From Gammaproteobacteria bacterium (lineage in GTDB: Bacteria; Pseudomonadota; Gammaproteobacteria; Ga0077536): 64,000 bases of DNA. The position numbers and the translations under genes are program-made. Below are positions 53,286 through 64,000 of this stretch, piece by piece; position 1 is the first letter of the stretch; every line of letters begins with the position of its first letter. The DNA is taken from the NCBI GenBank assembly GCA_016191285.1, contig JACPPA010000019.1:1-64000 (forward strand). The letters are read 5' to 3'. The notes under the pieces were generated by a model, which made no database searches, was not told the DNA's origin, and saw only the letters and a list, made by a program, of their open reading frames with translations.

Positions 53286-55211
53286 TCAGTGTTGGCTTGG
53301 CGCGGGTTCGCCTAAAGCGGCATCTGGCCCTTGAGCCCCCTGCGTGTTCGTGATCGGCGTCGCGCCCGCGGTGCCCCCTTGATCTTCGTCGTCCCAGTTT
53401 TTCGGCGCGCGCACTACTTTACCAGCCATGATGTCATCGATCTGCTCGCTGTCGAGCGTCTCGTATTTGATCAACGCCTCGGACATCGCGTGCAATTTCA
53501 CTAAATTGTTTTCAAGAATTTGGCGCGCCCTCGCGTAATTGCGGTCGACAATTTTCCGCACTTCTTCGTCAATGATATGCGCGGTTCCGTCGGACACCAT
53601 TTTGTGTTGGGTGATCGAATGACCGAGGAACACCTCGCCTTCGTCGTCGCTATAGGTCATCGGACCCAAGCGTTCGGATAAGCCCCAGCGGGTCACCATG
53701 TTGCGCGCGATATCGGTCACTCGTTCGATGTCATTCGACGCCCCGGTCGTTACCGAATCGCGACCAAAGACGATTTCTTCCGCTAATCGGCCGCCGAACA
53801 GACTCGCGATCGAACTCTCGAGGCGTTCCTTGGTGTAGCTCAGACGATCTTCTTCCGGCAAAAACATCGTTACCCCAAGCGCCCGACCGCGCGGGATAAT
53901 CGAGACCTTGTAAACCGGATCGTGCGAGGGCAGGCTGCGCCCGACAATGGCGTGCCCGGCTTCGTGATAGGCAGTCAGGCGCTTTTCAGCTTCGCTCATC
54001 ACCATCGAACGCCGCTCGGCGCCCATCATGATTTTGTCTTTAGCCTTCTCGAATTCGTGCATGTCGACCAGACGCTTATTCCCGCGCGCCGCGAACAACG
54101 CCGCTTCGTTCACTAGATTGGCCAAATCAGCGCCGGAAAAACCCGGCGTCCCGCGCGCCAAGATGCTCGGCTTAACGTCATCCGCAATCGGCACCTTGCG
54201 CATGTGCACTTTCAAGATCTGCTCGCGGCCCCGTACATCCGGCAACGGCACCACAACTTGTCGATCGAAGCGTCCTGGCCGCAACAAGGCGGGATCGAGA
54301 ACGTCGGGGCGATTGGTCGCGGCAATAACAATGACGCCTTCGTTGCCTTCGAAACCATCCATCTCGACCAACAGCTGATTTAACGTCTGTTCGCGCTCAT
54401 CGTGGCCACCGCCGAGTCCGGCGCCGCGGTGCCGGCCGACCGCGTCGATTTCGTCGATGAAAATGATGCACGGCGCGTGCTTTTTCGCTTGTTCAAACAT
54501 ATCGCGGACGCGCGACGCGCCAACGCCGACGAACATCTCGACGAAATCGGAGCCCGAAATGGTAAAGAACGGCACCTTGGCTTCGCCGGCGATCGCCTTG
54601 GCCAGCAGCGTCTTGCCGGTGCCTGGCGGTCCGACCATGAGCACGCCGCGCGGGATCTTGCCACCTAGTTTTTGGAATTTGCCGGGGTCGCGTAGGAAAT
54701 CGACCAATTCCTTGACCTCTTCCTTGGCTTCGTCAACGCCGGCCACATCATTAAAAGTAATGCGGACCTGATCATCGCTCAGCATTCGTGCCCGGCTCTT
54801 GCCGAATGACAAGGCGCCGCGGCCGCTGCCGCCGCCCTGCATTTGGCGCATCAGATAAATCCACACCGCGATCAACAACAGGAACGGGAACCATGAAATG
54901 AAGATTTGCATCAAGATGCCCTGCCGATCGGGCGGCTGGGCTTCAATACGCACATTGTGATCGAGCAACAGACCAATCATTGGGCCGTTGTCGGATTCTG
55001 GGCTATAGGTAAATACCTTGGAGCCATCATGCAACTCAATTTCCACGGTCGGCCCATCCAAGGTCGCTTTAGCGACCTGTCCGTTTTTGACCGACGCGAT
55101 GAAGTCCGAATAATCGATCGGGCGCGCCACACCGTGGCGCGGGGTGAAATTCTGGAACACCAGCATCAGGACCAGGGCGATCACCGCCCATAAAGCCAGG
55201 TTTCTTGCCAT
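53286..55211 (-). CDS. ftsH: ATP-dependent zinc metalloprotease FtsH
   Basis: A 641-residue membrane AAA+ protease that removes damaged or unassembled membrane proteins and regulators such as LpxC. Two helices (about 4-22 and 105-122) flank a periplasmic domain. The AAA module has [20 protein letters not shown] (Walker A), [17 protein letters not shown] (Walker B) and the second region of homology near [18 protein letters not shown]. The zinc site is [11 protein letters not shown] near residue 415. The tail is low-complexity. GAGGA precedes the ATG. It follows rlmE as in most gammaproteobacteria. Confidence 0.97.
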   Translation of the reverse strand: MARNLALWAVIALVLMLVFQNFTPRHGVARPIDYSDFIASVKNGQVAKATLDGPTVEIELHDGSKVFTYSPESDNGPMIGLLLDHNVRIEAQPPDRQGILMQIFISWFPFLLLIAVWIYLMRQMQGGGSGRGALSFGKSRARMLSDDQVRITFNDVAGVDEAKEEVKELVDFLRDPGKFQKLGGKIPRGVLMVGPPGTGKTLLAKAIAGEAKVPFFTISGSDFVEMFVGVGASRVRDMFEQAKKHAPCIIFIDEIDAVGRHRGAGLGGGHDEREQTLNQLLVEMDGFEGNEGVIVIAATNRPDVLDPALLRPGRFDRQVVVPLPDVRGREQILKVHMRKVPIADDVKPSILARGTPGFSGADLANLVNEAALFAARGNKRLVDMHEFEKAKDKIMMGAERRSMVMSEAEKRLTAYHEAGHAIVGRSLPSHDPVYKVSIIPRGRALGVTMFLPEEDRLSYTKERLESSIASLFGGRLAEEIVFGRDSVTTGASNDIERVTDIARNMVTRWGLSERLGPMTYSDDEGEVFLGHSITQHKMVSDGTAHIIDEEVRKIVDRNYARARQILENNLVKLHAMSEALIKYETLDSEQIDDIMAGKVVRAPKNWDDEDQGGTAGATPITNTQGAQGPDAALGEPAPSQH

Positions 55212-55278
55212 CTTAGCGATTTCCTCGCGCGCGCACTCGACTCATGGTGACCACCCTTAAACCCTCTCGTGTCGCAAA

Positions 55279-55899
55279 CTATAGTCGAAAACCAGTCGCG
55301 ACTACGTAGAACTCATTCGATTGACGACGTGACGCCTCTGGTTTGCGTCTCGCCACACGCTCGAAATGCAGACTCAAGGTGCGGACGAAAGCATCGGTTC
55401 CGGCATATTGAAACAGCTTCATTAGAAGAGTCCCGCGCAGCCGCAAAAAGTTCCGGGCCACACTCAAAGCCTGCTCCGCCAGGGCGAGCGACCGGGCTTC
55501 GTCGCTGGCTCGTATCCCACTAAGGTTGGGGGCCATATCGGATAAAACAAGGTCAGCCAGCCGCTCGCCGAGCAAATGCTTGATCGCCACTTCGGTCGAG
55601 TCGTCGAGCGCGTCACCGCAGATAAAATTAACATGGGCGATCGGCGGCATCGGTAGGATATCGACCGCGACGACCAATCCCGCAGGGCCGACAAGCGGGC
55701 CGACCACCTGGCTCCAGCCACCGGGACTCGCGCCAAGGTCGAGCACCACCTGCCCGGGTCGGCACAGCCGGTCGCGTTCGATGAGCTCCTTGAGTTTGAA
55801 CGCGGCGCGCGAGCGATAGCCGGCCGCCTCGCGTCGTTTGACAAAGGGATCGCGCGACTGGGTCGCGTACCAGCGATTGCTTGAGGCGCGGCGCGACAT
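55279..55899 (-). CDS. rlmE: 23S rRNA 2'-O-ribose U2552 methyltransferase
   Basis: A 206-residue FtsJ/RrmJ methyltransferase. The N-terminus contains RDPFVKRREAAGYRSRAAFKL with a catalytic Lys. VVLDLGASPGGWSQVVGPLV is the SAM-binding motif, DLVLSDMAPNLSG carries the catalytic Asp, and LLMKLFQYAGTDAF carries the second catalytic Lys. It modifies U2552 of the ribosomal A-loop. It sits between greA and ftsH; the yhbY gene often found here is absent. Confidence 0.95.
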   Translation of the reverse strand: MSRRASSNRWYATQSRDPFVKRREAAGYRSRAAFKLKELIERDRLCRPGQVVLDLGASPGGWSQVVGPLVGPAGLVVAVDILPMPPIAHVNFICGDALDDSTEVAIKHLLGERLADLVLSDMAPNLSGIRASDEARSLALAEQALSVARNFLRLRGTLLMKLFQYAGTDAFVRTLSLHFERVARRKPEASRRQSNEFYVVATGFRL

Positions 55900-55944
55900 G
55901 CGGGTTGCTGCTAGCGACGCCGAGCCAGCCGACTGAATGCGGCG

Positions 55945-56421
55945 TTAAATATACGCAATCGACACGACTTCGTATTCAACGGCGCCGCTTGGCACTTGCA
56001 CCACTACCGTGTCGCCTTCCATTTTGCCGATCAACCCGCGCGCGACGGGTGAATTGATCGAAACCAGGCGCGCTTTGATATCGGCTTCGTCCTCACCGAC
56101 GATACGGTAGGTGACTTCCGCATTGGTCCCGACATTCAACAACGCCACGGTGGCGCCGAATACGACCTTGCCGTGCGCGTTGACTCGCGTGACATCGATG
56201 ATCTCGGCGGTTGCCAGTTTGCTTTCAATGTCGGCGATTCGCCCTTCGACAAAACTCTGCTGTTCGCGCGCGGCGTGATATTCAGCATTTTCTTTGAGAT
56301 CGCCCAGCGCACGGGCTTCGGCGATGGCGGCGATAATCCGCGGCCGCTCCACGGTTTTTAAGCGCTGCAATTCTTCACGCAAATGTTGCGCGCCCGCCGC
56401 GGTCATGGGCGACTTAATCAT
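55945..56421 (-). CDS. greA: Transcription elongation factor GreA
   Basis: A 158-residue factor that rescues arrested RNA polymerase by stimulating RNA cleavage. Residues 1-75 form the coiled coil ([37 protein letters not shown]), whose tip holds the acidic pair near residue 41 (Asp-Leu-Lys-Glu-Asn). The C-terminal domain has [13 protein letters not shown] and [14 protein letters not shown]. Its ATG overlaps the TGA of carB (ATGA), so translation is coupled to carB. Confidence 0.95.
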   Translation of the reverse strand: MIKSPMTAAGAQHLREELQRLKTVERPRIIAAIAEARALGDLKENAEYHAAREQQSFVEGRIADIESKLATAEIIDVTRVNAHGKVVFGATVALLNVGTNAEVTYRIVGEDEADIKARLVSINSPVARGLIGKMEGDTVVVQVPSGAVEYEVVSIAYI

Positions 56422-59400
56422 GTCACGAATTCCTTATGCAATTGTTGCAGGCAGCGCACGGATTCCTCCTTCGGCGCCGCGAGGGCCATCACGGCGGCCG
56501 TCGCGCCGGCCATGGTCGTAGTGTAGGCAATCTTACGTTGCAGGGCACTGCTGCGCAGCGTGAAGGAGTCAGCGATCGCCTGCTCGCCTTCGGTGGTGTT
56601 GATGATGAAATCGACTTCGTCGTTTTTGATCATATCGACGATATGCGGCTGTCCTTCCATGACCTTATTCACCGCCTGCGCCACGATTCCCGCATCGACC
56701 AATACTTTTGCGGTGCCGCGCGTGGCAAGGATGCGAAAACCAGCCGCCGCCAGGGCGCGCGCCAAGGCGACGACCAGCGGTTTATCCCGCTCACGCACAC
56801 TCACAAAGGCCGTGCCACGTTCCGGCAACGTCATGCCCGCCGCCTGCTGGGATTTGGCGAAAGCTTCGCCGAATGTCGTGCCCACTCCCATCACCTCACC
56901 AGTCGATTTCATCTCCGGCCCGAGCAGCGGGTCGACGCCGGGAAATTTCGCGAACGGAAACACCGCTTCCTTGACCGAAAAATAACTTGGCCGGCGTTCG
57001 CTGGTGAAGCCAATCATCGGTAGCGACTGTCCAATCATGCATAACGCCGCGATTTGCGCGAGCGGTTTGCCAATTGCCTTGGATACGAAAGGCACCGTCC
57101 GCGACGCGCGCGGATTCACTTCGAGCACATAGATCTGCTCGCCCTGAATCGCGAATTGCGTGTTCATCAACCCAATCACGTTCAGCCCCTTGGCCATCAC
57201 GGTGACCTGCCGCCGCAATTCGGCTTGCACCGCGGGCGACAGGGTATGGGGTGGCAAGGCGCACGCGGAGTCGCCGGAATGAATGCCGGCTTGCTCGATG
57301 TGCTCCATCACGCCGCCAATGACCACCCTATCGCCATCACACAGGGCATCAACGTCGACTTCGATCGCGTGATCAAGAAAGCGATCGAGAAGCACCGGCG
57401 AATCGTTCGAGACCGCGAACGCTTGGCGCATGTAGCGCGCGAGCTGCGCCGGGTTGTAGACGATTTCCATCGCGCGCCCGCCTAACACATAGGAGGGCCG
57501 CACGACCAACGGATAACCGATCTCGTCCGCCGCCGCGAGCGCCGCGTCCGCGGAGCGCGCGGTGCGATTGGGCGGTTGCAATAAATCCACTTGACGCAAG
57601 AACTGTTGGAAGCGTTCGCGATCTTCCGCGAGATCGATCGAGTCGGGCGAAGTCCCGATGATGGGCACACCAGCTGCCGCCAGCGCGCGGGCAAGTTTGA
57701 GCGGGGTTTGACCGCCAAATTGCACGATCACGCCGAACGGCTTTTCGATCGCGACGACTTCCAACACGTCTTCCAACGTCAGCGGTTCGAAGTAGAGGCG
57801 ATCGGAGGTATCGTAATCCGTCGACACGGTCTCCGGATTACAGTTGATCATTATCGACTCAAGCCCGGCCGCGCGAATGGCCTGGGCTGCCTGCACGCAG
57901 CAATAATCAAACTCGATGCCCTGACCGATCCGGTTTGGCCCGCCACCGAGCACGATGACTTTTTTACGTTTGGTCGGCCGCGCCTCGCATTCTTCTTCAT
58001 ATGTCGAATACAGGTAAGCGGTGGTTGCATCGAATTCGGCGGCGCACGAATCGACGCGCTTGTAAACCGGGCGCAGCCCAAGGCGGTGCCGTAACGCACG
58101 CACCGTGGATTCAGATTCCCCCAGCAGCCGCGCCAACCGTGCATCGGCGAACCCCTTGCGCTTCAAGCGGCGAAACGTGCCCGCATCGAGCGCCGCCAGG
58201 CCGCCGCGACGCACTGCGGCCTCGTCGTCGATCAAGTCTTCGATCTCGGCCAAGAACCAGCGGTCGATCTTCGTCAGCTCAAATATTTCATCGCGCGACA
58301 TACCCGCGCGAAACGCGTCGCCCACATACCAAATTCGCTCGGATCCCGCCATCGACAGCTCACGCATCAACCTGCCGTGATCCGCTTCGCCCCGCGGAAG
58401 TTTCTCGTCCAGGCCACTCACCCCGGTTTCTAAACCACGCAACGCTTTCTGAAAAGACTCTTGAAATGTGCGCCCGATCGCCATGACCTCGCCGACCGAT
58501 TTCATTTGGGTGGTCAAGCGATCCTGCGCCTGCGGAAATTTCTCAAACGTGAAGCGCGGGATCTTGGTCACGACATAATCGATAGTGGGCTCGAACGAGG
58601 CTGGCGTTGCGCCGCCGGTGATTTCATTGGCGAGTTCATCGAGGGTATAGCCCACCGCGAGTTTGGCTGCGACTTTCGCAATCGGGAATCCGGTGGCCTT
58701 GGACGCGAGCGCCGAGGAACGCGAAACCCGCGGATTCATTTCGATGACGACCAAGCGTCCGTCGGTGGGATTAACCGCGAACTGCACGTTCGAGCCGCCG
58801 GTTTCGACGCCGATTTCGCGCAACACCGCGACCGACGCGTCGCGCATGATCTGATATTCCTTGTCGGTCAAGGTCTGCGCGGGCGCCACGGTGATCGAGT
58901 CACCGGTATGGATCCCCATCGGATCCACGTTTTCGATCGAACACACGACGATGCAGTTGTCTTTGCGGTCGCGAACCACTTCCATCTCGAATTCTTTCCA
59001 ACCCAGCACCGATTCTTCGATCAGAACTTCGCGGCTGGGCGACGCATCGAGACCGCGATTGATAATCTCGGCGAATTCTTCCCGGTTGTAAGCAATACCC
59101 CCACCGGTTCCGCCCAATGTAAACGATGGCCGAATCACCACCGGGAATCCAAAGCTCGCTAGCGCGCGTTCGGCTTCCTCCAAACCGTGCACCGCCACCG
59201 AGGCGGGTGTCGCGAGCCCAATGCGTCCCATCGCTTGGCGAAACTGCTCACGATCTTCCGCCATTTCGATCGCACGTTGCGAAGCGCCAATCAACTGTAC
59301 GTTGTACTTCGCCAACACGCCTTCGCGGGCCAGATCGAGCGCGCAATTGAGCGCCGTTTGTCCGCCCATGGTCGGCAGCACGGCGTGCGGACGCTCCACT

Positions 59401-59636
59401 TCGATGATCTTGGCGACCGTTTGCCAGCGCACCGGTTCGATGTAGGTCGCGTCAGCCGTTTCCGGATCGGTCATGATCGTGGCCGGATTCGAGTTGACCA
59501 ATACGATTCGATAGCCTTCCTGGCGCAAGGCCCGGCACGCCTGAGTTCCCGAATAATCAAATTCACACGCCTGGCCGATGACGATCGGGCCGGCGCCGAT
59601 GATGAGAATACTGTCGATGTCAGTGCGCTTTGGCAT
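56418..59636 (-). CDS. carB: Carbamoyl-phosphate synthase large subunit
   Basis: A 1072-residue enzyme supplying carbamoyl phosphate for arginine and pyrimidines. It has two homologous ATP-grasp halves: the first with [20 protein letters not shown] and [19 protein letters not shown], the second with [20 protein letters not shown] and [20 protein letters not shown]. The last 140 residues form the MGS-like regulatory domain ([20 protein letters not shown]), which binds UMP/ornithine in E. coli. It lies 14 bp after carA and overlaps greA by four bases. Confidence 0.97.
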   Translation of the reverse strand: MPKRTDIDSILIIGAGPIVIGQACEFDYSGTQACRALRQEGYRIVLVNSNPATIMTDPETADATYIEPVRWQTVAKIIEVERPHAVLPTMGGQTALNCALDLAREGVLAKYNVQLIGASQRAIEMAEDREQFRQAMGRIGLATPASVAVHGLEEAERALASFGFPVVIRPSFTLGGTGGGIAYNREEFAEIINRGLDASPSREVLIEESVLGWKEFEMEVVRDRKDNCIVVCSIENVDPMGIHTGDSITVAPAQTLTDKEYQIMRDASVAVLREIGVETGGSNVQFAVNPTDGRLVVIEMNPRVSRSSALASKATGFPIAKVAAKLAVGYTLDELANEITGGATPASFEPTIDYVVTKIPRFTFEKFPQAQDRLTTQMKSVGEVMAIGRTFQESFQKALRGLETGVSGLDEKLPRGEADHGRLMRELSMAGSERIWYVGDAFRAGMSRDEIFELTKIDRWFLAEIEDLIDDEAAVRRGGLAALDAGTFRRLKRKGFADARLARLLGESESTVRALRHRLGLRPVYKRVDSCAAEFDATTAYLYSTYEEECEARPTKRKKVIVLGGGPNRIGQGIEFDYCCVQAAQAIRAAGLESIMINCNPETVSTDYDTSDRLYFEPLTLEDVLEVVAIEKPFGVIVQFGGQTPLKLARALAAAGVPIIGTSPDSIDLAEDRERFQQFLRQVDLLQPPNRTARSADAALAAADEIGYPLVVRPSYVLGGRAMEIVYNPAQLARYMRQAFAVSNDSPVLLDRFLDHAIEVDVDALCDGDRVVIGGVMEHIEQAGIHSGDSACALPPHTLSPAVQAELRRQVTVMAKGLNVIGLMNTQFAIQGEQIYVLEVNPRASRTVPFVSKAIGKPLAQIAALCMIGQSLPMIGFTSERRPSYFSVKEAVFPFAKFPGVDPLLGPEMKSTGEVMGVGTTFGEAFAKSQQAAGMTLPERGTAFVSVRERDKPLVVALARALAAAGFRILATRGTAKVLVDAGIVAQAVNKVMEGQPHIVDMIKNDEVDFIINTTEGEQAIADSFTLRSSALQRKIAYTTTMAGATAAVMALAAPKEESVRCLQQLHKEFVT

Positions 59637-59650
59637 GGTTCGCTAAGTCT

Positions 59651-60790
59651 TCATGCAGCACGCTGACGGCGCATGAGATCGATGAATTGATCAAACAAGG
59701 CGCGCACGTCATGGGGGCCTGGGCTCGCTTCTGGATGGCCTTGGAAACTGAACGCCGGCGCACGCGTATGCGCCAGGCCTTGAAGCGAACCATCGAACAA
59801 CGAGCGATGGGTGGCCATCAAGGAGTCCGGCAAACTCGCTTCAGCTACCGCAAAACCGTGATTTTGACTGGTAATTAGCACTTGCCCGGTGCGTAAATCC
59901 TGCACTGGATGGTTCGCGCCATGGTGTCCGAATTTCATTTTTTCGGTGCGCGCGCCGCATGCCAGACCTAATAGCTGATGACCGAGGCAGATCCCAAAGA
60001 GCGGGACACCCGCTTCGAGAATTTCGCGAATAGCGGCGACGGCGTACGTGCAGGGTTCCGGATCGCCGGGTCCATTCGACAAAAAGACGCCGTCGGGATT
60101 GCGGGCCAGGATCTCGCGTGCCGGCGTGGTGGCCGGGAACACTTCAACTTCACACCCGCGTTCGGCCAGTAGTCGCAGAATGTTACGCTTTATACCGAAG
60201 TCGTACGCGGCGACTCGCCACTGCGGACTGCCTTGCGGTTGGCCAAACTTGTCGCCGGCGAGCTGCCACGCGCCCTCACGCCAGAGATAGGATTCGGCGG
60301 TCGTCACCGTGCGCGCCAGATCCGCGCCCTTGAGCCCAGGAAATTCGCGCGCCCGCGCGGTGGCGTCTTCAGCATCGATTTCGTTACCGGCCATGACGCA
60401 GCCATTTTGTGCGCCATTGGCGCGCAGCAGACGGGTGAGCTTGCGCGTATCGATATCCGCGATCGCGACCACCCGTTCGACGCGTAAGTAATCTTCGAGC
60501 GATTGCGTGGACCGCCAATTGCTTGCGAAGCGCGAACTGTCGCGCACAATTAAGCCTGCTGCAAAGACACGTCTAGCCTCGCAATCCCGTGGGTTTATGC
60601 CCACATTTCCAATATGCGGATAAGTCAGGGTTATCAGCTGCTGGCAGTAGGACGGGTCGGTTAGGATTTCTTGATAACCCGTAATGGCGGTGTTGAATAC
60701 CACTTCGCCAACGGCCACCCCAGTCGCGCCGATCGCCCGGCCGTAAAAGGTCGTCCCGTCCGCTAACGCTAGGATTGCTGGTTTCGTCAC
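59651..60790 (-). CDS. carA: Carbamoyl-phosphate synthase small subunit
   Basis: A 379-residue glutaminase subunit that feeds ammonia to CarB. The N-terminal CPSase domain contains [19 protein letters not shown] and [17 protein letters not shown]. The class I glutaminase domain has [19 protein letters not shown] and [17 protein letters not shown] with the catalytic Cys, plus the His and Glu of [15 protein letters not shown]. Translation starts at GTG (60790). Usually dapB is directly upstream; here three other genes intervene. Confidence 0.96.
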   Translation of the reverse strand: MTKPAILALADGTTFYGRAIGATGVAVGEVVFNTAITGYQEILTDPSYCQQLITLTYPHIGNVGINPRDCEARRVFAAGLIVRDSSRFASNWRSTQSLEDYLRVERVVAIADIDTRKLTRLLRANGAQNGCVMAGNEIDAEDATARAREFPGLKGADLARTVTTAESYLWREGAWQLAGDKFGQPQGSPQWRVAAYDFGIKRNILRLLAERGCEVEVFPATTPAREILARNPDGVFLSNGPGDPEPCTYAVAAIREILEAGVPLFGICLGHQLLGLACGARTEKMKFGHHGANHPVQDLRTGQVLITSQNHGFAVAEASLPDSLMATHRSLFDGSLQGLAHTRAPAFSFQGHPEASPGPHDVRALFDQFIDLMRRQRAA

Positions 60791-60929
60791 TGGTATTGGC
60801 CGCTAGAAAGCGCGCGTGGCTAGTGCACCACACGAGCCCGATGGGTTCTTAGCATTGTACTTGACGGCATCCAGGCACGAAAGAGTACAAGGGCACTCAA
60901 TCGTTGCCCGCAGACCGAAGTGTGCGACG

Positions 60930-61892
60930 TTAAGCCGAAGTCGCGCGGGTCGCCTGCCTGCGTCGCGCCTGGCTGCTGATTTCAACCGCGATTTCGAGCG
61001 CCCGCTTGCCATCTTCGCCGGAGACCGCGGGCGCGACGCCGCCGCGAATGGCCTGCACGAAGGACGTGATCTCGTCCATTAGCACATCGGTTCGAATCAA
61101 TTCCTGCGTTTCGGAATTGACGTCGCGCGGTAAGCTCTTGTGGCCTTGCTTATCGATTTGCCCAACCGACAGACTGTGATTCAAATAATCGGCCAGGATG
61201 TAGGAATCGGCTTGGTAGACGCTCATCATTCGCACTGGCTCACGGTTAACCCGGCTCGCCGCCAGCTCGGCGACGCAACCGTTGGCGAAAGTGAGCGTGG
61301 TGTAGGCGATATCAAGATCGCCGGTCACGACGGTAGCGCCGCGTGCGTAGATCTCGCGCACTGGACTGTCGACTATGCTCGCGACGATATCGATATCGTG
61401 AATCATGAGGTCGAGCACTACATCAACGTCAGTGCCGCGTTTCATGTATTTCGACAGCCGCTGCGCTTCGATCCGGCGCGGGTTAGTCAAAAGCTTGCGG
61501 ATGGCGAGGACGGCCGGATTAAAACGTTCGAGGTGGCCGACTTGAAATACGCGGTGCTGCGCGCGTGCCAATTCGATGAGCTGTTGGGCTTCGAGCACGG
61601 TTTGCGTGACTGGCTTTTCGACGAGCACATGCACGCCCGCTTCCAAACACGTCTTCGCGGTCGCGAAGTGGGTCGGCGGCGGAGTCACGATCGAAACGAG
61701 GTCGATCCGACCAACCAGTGACGCCCAATCCGGAAATGCCGGTATCGCGTAACGTGCGCTGATCTCCGCCGCGCGCGTCGGATCCGTATCGATGACGCCG
61801 ATAACTTCGACCTGCGGCAACGCAAGGTACTTTTGCACGTGGAAGTTACCGAGGTAACCAACGCCGATCACTGCTGCGCGAAGTTTGGTCAT
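60930..61892 (-). CDS. Gfo/Idh/MocA family NAD(P)-dependent oxidoreductase
   Basis: A 320-residue dehydrogenase. The Rossmann part has AAVIGVGYLGNFHVQKYLAL, VIGVIDTDPTRAAEISARY and VLVEKPVTQTVLEAQQLIE, with the conserved Glu-Lys-Pro. The C-terminal part has RLSKYMKRGTDVDVVLDLMIHDIDI, which contains the substrate-site Asp and His. The pattern is close to UDP-N-acetylglucosamine 3-dehydrogenase (GnnA), which with GnnB makes the 3-amino sugar for lipid A, but no gnnB or lpx gene is next to it. It lies between the anti-sigma gene and carA. Confidence 0.8.
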   Translation of the reverse strand: MTKLRAAVIGVGYLGNFHVQKYLALPQVEVIGVIDTDPTRAAEISARYAIPAFPDWASLVGRIDLVSIVTPPPTHFATAKTCLEAGVHVLVEKPVTQTVLEAQQLIELARAQHRVFQVGHLERFNPAVLAIRKLLTNPRRIEAQRLSKYMKRGTDVDVVLDLMIHDIDIVASIVDSPVREIYARGATVVTGDLDIAYTTLTFANGCVAELAASRVNREPVRMMSVYQADSYILADYLNHSLSVGQIDKQGHKSLPRDVNSETQELIRTDVLMDEITSFVQAIRGGVAPAVSGEDGKRALEIAVEISSQARRRQATRATSA

Positions 61893-62048
61893 GTCGTTTG
61901 CCTGCCAATCTCTCGACCCTGGAACGCGATCTGCGGATCATCTGACCGATGGCAGCACAGAGGTACTAGCACAGGTGGTGCTCGCACCTTAACAATGAAT
62001 GGCGGGACTTGCCTAGCCCACCGAGTCGCAACTCGGCAGGCGGTGCAC

Positions 62049-62726
62049 TTACCAGTTCGCGAAATCGTTGACCTTGGTGGTGAACGTCGGCTCGGCAAAA
62101 ATAACGCGACCGGAATAGCGGAGCTTACGGATCGCCTCCACGATTGCGGTCGGGCTGGCACTGTGCGCAAATGCCAAGGTGTAAACACCCTGCGGGGTGG
62201 GGCCTTCAACAACATCGGCGCCGACCGCGAGCAATAACGCGCGCAATTGGCGTTCTGTAATATCGTCATAAAATACTAGACGTACTTGCGGCCCATGCGC
62301 AGCGGCCACCGCTTCGCGCGGCTGGTTCAGCATGCTGTAGCCAGCGTTTCGCAACCACGCAGTGCTGGTATCGGTGTTATCGGAGACCCAACCGAGTAAT
62401 CCGGTTACGACCATTAAGATGGCCGCCGCCGCCCATGGCATTTGTCGTGCGTGGCGTTTTTGTTCGATGCGTAAGGTCAAACGCCGCAGCGCGTCTTCAC
62501 ACTCGACGTTGAGTCTCGGCGCCGCCGTATATTGTGCAAGTCGTCCCAGCAGTTCGACTTCGCGCCGGCACACCAGGCAGTGCTTTAAATGCGTGTCAAC
62601 ACGCGCCGCCTCCGCACCGCGTAACGTGCCATTCACATGCCACGGCAAAACGGCCCACACCGCCCGATGTTCAGCATCAAACGGGAGCACTGAGGGGATC
62701 TCTTGCTGCTCGTGCGCTTCGTACAT
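62049..62726 (-). CDS. Zinc-finger anti-sigma factor with periplasmic prodomain-like part
   Basis: A 225-residue membrane protein. The N-terminal ZAS-type zinc finger is HLKHCLVCRREV (His-x3-Cys-x2-Cys, residues 46-53), preceded by WHVNGTLRGAEAARVDTH. One membrane helix lies at about 97-115 (PWAAAAILMVVTGLLGWV). The C-terminal part (VRLVFYDDITERQLRALLL, GADVVEGPTPQGVYTLAF) resembles the prodomain of subtilisin-like proteases of fervidolysin type. Its gene lies 15 bp after the ECF sigma gene, the usual anti-sigma position. It probably holds the sigma factor at the membrane until an envelope signal. Confidence 0.8.
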   Translation of the reverse strand: MYEAHEQQEIPSVLPFDAEHRAVWAVLPWHVNGTLRGAEAARVDTHLKHCLVCRREVELLGRLAQYTAAPRLNVECEDALRRLTLRIEQKRHARQMPWAAAAILMVVTGLLGWVSDNTDTSTAWLRNAGYSMLNQPREAVAAAHGPQVRLVFYDDITERQLRALLLAVGADVVEGPTPQGVYTLAFAHSASPTAIVEAIRKLRYSGRVIFAEPTFTTKVNDFANW

Positions 62727-62741
62727 GATTTCAATCGCTCT

Positions 62742-63344
62742 TCATTTTCCGACTATCGCGCCCAGTAGACGGCGCAAGTGGGTTCGGGCATGGAACATCC
62801 GGGTTTTTACGGTGTTCACTGGGCAACCCACGATATCGGCAATTTCTTCGTAGGAATAATCCATTAAATACGTTAATTCGACGACGCTACGATGCGCCGG
62901 CGACAAGCGAGTCAGCGCGTGATTGAGATGGCGATTAAGCTCGGCCTCATTCACCTCGGCGGCGAGATCGACATCCGCCGCGAGTTCGTTGATAAGGTCT
63001 AGCGTCTCGGTGGGAAAGCGGCGGTCGCGTTCTAGCCGCTTCAACGCCTTTTTATAGGCGATTCCGAAGATCCACGTTGACACTTTCGAACGTCCCGCGA
63101 AGGTCGAACCCGCCGACCACACCGTGTACATCGTGTCGTTGACGACTTCTTCAGCCAGTTCGCGGTGGTTCACCATCCGCCCGAGGAAATCCATCAGACG
63201 GGGATAATAGCGACGGTAAAGCGCGGCAAATGCCTCGCGGTCACCGCCAATTACCGCCACTAGCGCCGCGCTATCAAGCACCTCGCCGCTGATGTTTTCG
63301 GCCTTCGACGCCGGCTGTTTTAGCCCTACGCCATGCTTATCCAT
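62742..63344 (-). CDS. ECF-type RNA polymerase sigma factor
   Basis: A 200-residue sigma-70 family protein with only regions 2 and 4. Region 2 is DREAFAALYRRYYPRLMDFL, ELAEEVVNDTMYTVWSAG and KVSTWIFGIAYKKALKRLER. Region 4 is ALTRLSPAHRSVVELTYLMD and SYEEIADIVGCPVNTVKTRM, a helix-turn-helix that reads the -35 element. The first 28 residues are a variable extension. It forms an operon with the anti-sigma gene. I see no clear matching -35/-10 pair upstream to show autoregulation. Confidence 0.88.
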   Translation of the reverse strand: MDKHGVGLKQPASKAENISGEVLDSAALVAVIGGDREAFAALYRRYYPRLMDFLGRMVNHRELAEEVVNDTMYTVWSAGSTFAGRSKVSTWIFGIAYKKALKRLERDRRFPTETLDLINELAADVDLAAEVNEAELNRHLNHALTRLSPAHRSVVELTYLMDYSYEEIADIVGCPVNTVKTRMFHARTHLRRLLGAIVGK

Positions 63345-63535
63345 TAACTGACTACTCCACAGTCCAGACTGGTATTCGCATCGCTCACGCCCAAACCCAA
63401 TTAACTCTCTCGTGCTGGTTTAGTGCCGCAAGCGCAGCATTCGGTTCATTTGACAGTCTGACCGTAACGCGCTCCGGTTAGAAACCGATAAGTTGCAATA
63501 ATTGATTAAGACGGGGGTTGGATAAGGCCCGCTTT

Positions 63536-64000
<465 letters not shown>

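Noticed and set aside
63345-63535. Possible autoregulated ECF promoter upstream of the sigma gene
   Set aside because: GAACC-like and TAAAC-like elements exist but spacing and sequence do not match a known ECF class well enough.

Overview
The window looks like a chromosomal segment of a gammaproteobacterium. The basis is gene order and content. The run leuB-asd-fimV-truA-trpF-trpB-trpA-accD-folC-dedD-cvpA-purF-metZ and the run dapB/carA-carB-greA-rlmE-ftsH-glmM are arranged as in Pseudomonas/Xanthomonas-type genomes, and FimV is a gammaproteobacterial protein. A VPLP-type PEP-CTERM protein and a large exopolysaccharide (EPS) locus suggest an environmental, biofilm- or floc-forming lineage. 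I cannot name a genus.

Layout. (1) 1-1.2 kb: decayed accessory DNA, with an integron-type attC site, an acetyltransferase pseudogene broken by one in-frame stop, and a frameshifted ORF. (2) 1.5-2.1 kb: a PEP-CTERM/CHRD secreted protein behind a sigma-54 type promoter. (3) 2.5-32.3 kb: a Wzx/Wzy-like EPS locus. It holds an outer-membrane export lipoprotein, a secreted propeller-like protein, an initiating sugar transferase, about six glycosyltransferases, a flippase, an O-antigen polymerase/ligase-like protein, a chain-length regulator with a partner whose P-loop is degenerate, CDP-glucose synthesis and dehydration enzymes, a DegT aminotransferase and two hexapeptide acyltransferases. More unusually it also holds an AspH-type hydroxylase and four radical SAM enzymes, two of them tandem cobalamin-binding-type paralogues. 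(4) 32.3-64 kb: core metabolism (amino acids, purines, pyrimidines, fatty acids, folate), FimV, and the greA/rlmE/ftsH/glmM block. An ECF sigma/anti-sigma pair and a Gfo/Idh/MocA oxidoreductase sit between dapB and carA.

How the parts fit. The EPS genes can be read as one pathway. Nucleotide sugars are made (rfbF, rfbG, DegT), loaded on lipid carrier by the sugar transferase, extended by the glycosyltransferases, decorated (acyltransferases, hydroxylase, radical SAM enzymes), flipped, polymerised with length control and exported. The decoration steps are inference. No exosortase gene is visible here, so the sorting enzyme for the PEP-CTERM protein must be elsewhere. I found no rRNA, convincing tRNA or CRISPR array. 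The most promising unexplained elements are the tandem cobalamin/radical SAM paralogues with their roughly 250-residue C-terminal extensions, the pseudo-kinase of the polysaccharide co-polymerase, the sigma-54 promoter of the PEP-CTERM gene, and the structured metZ leader.
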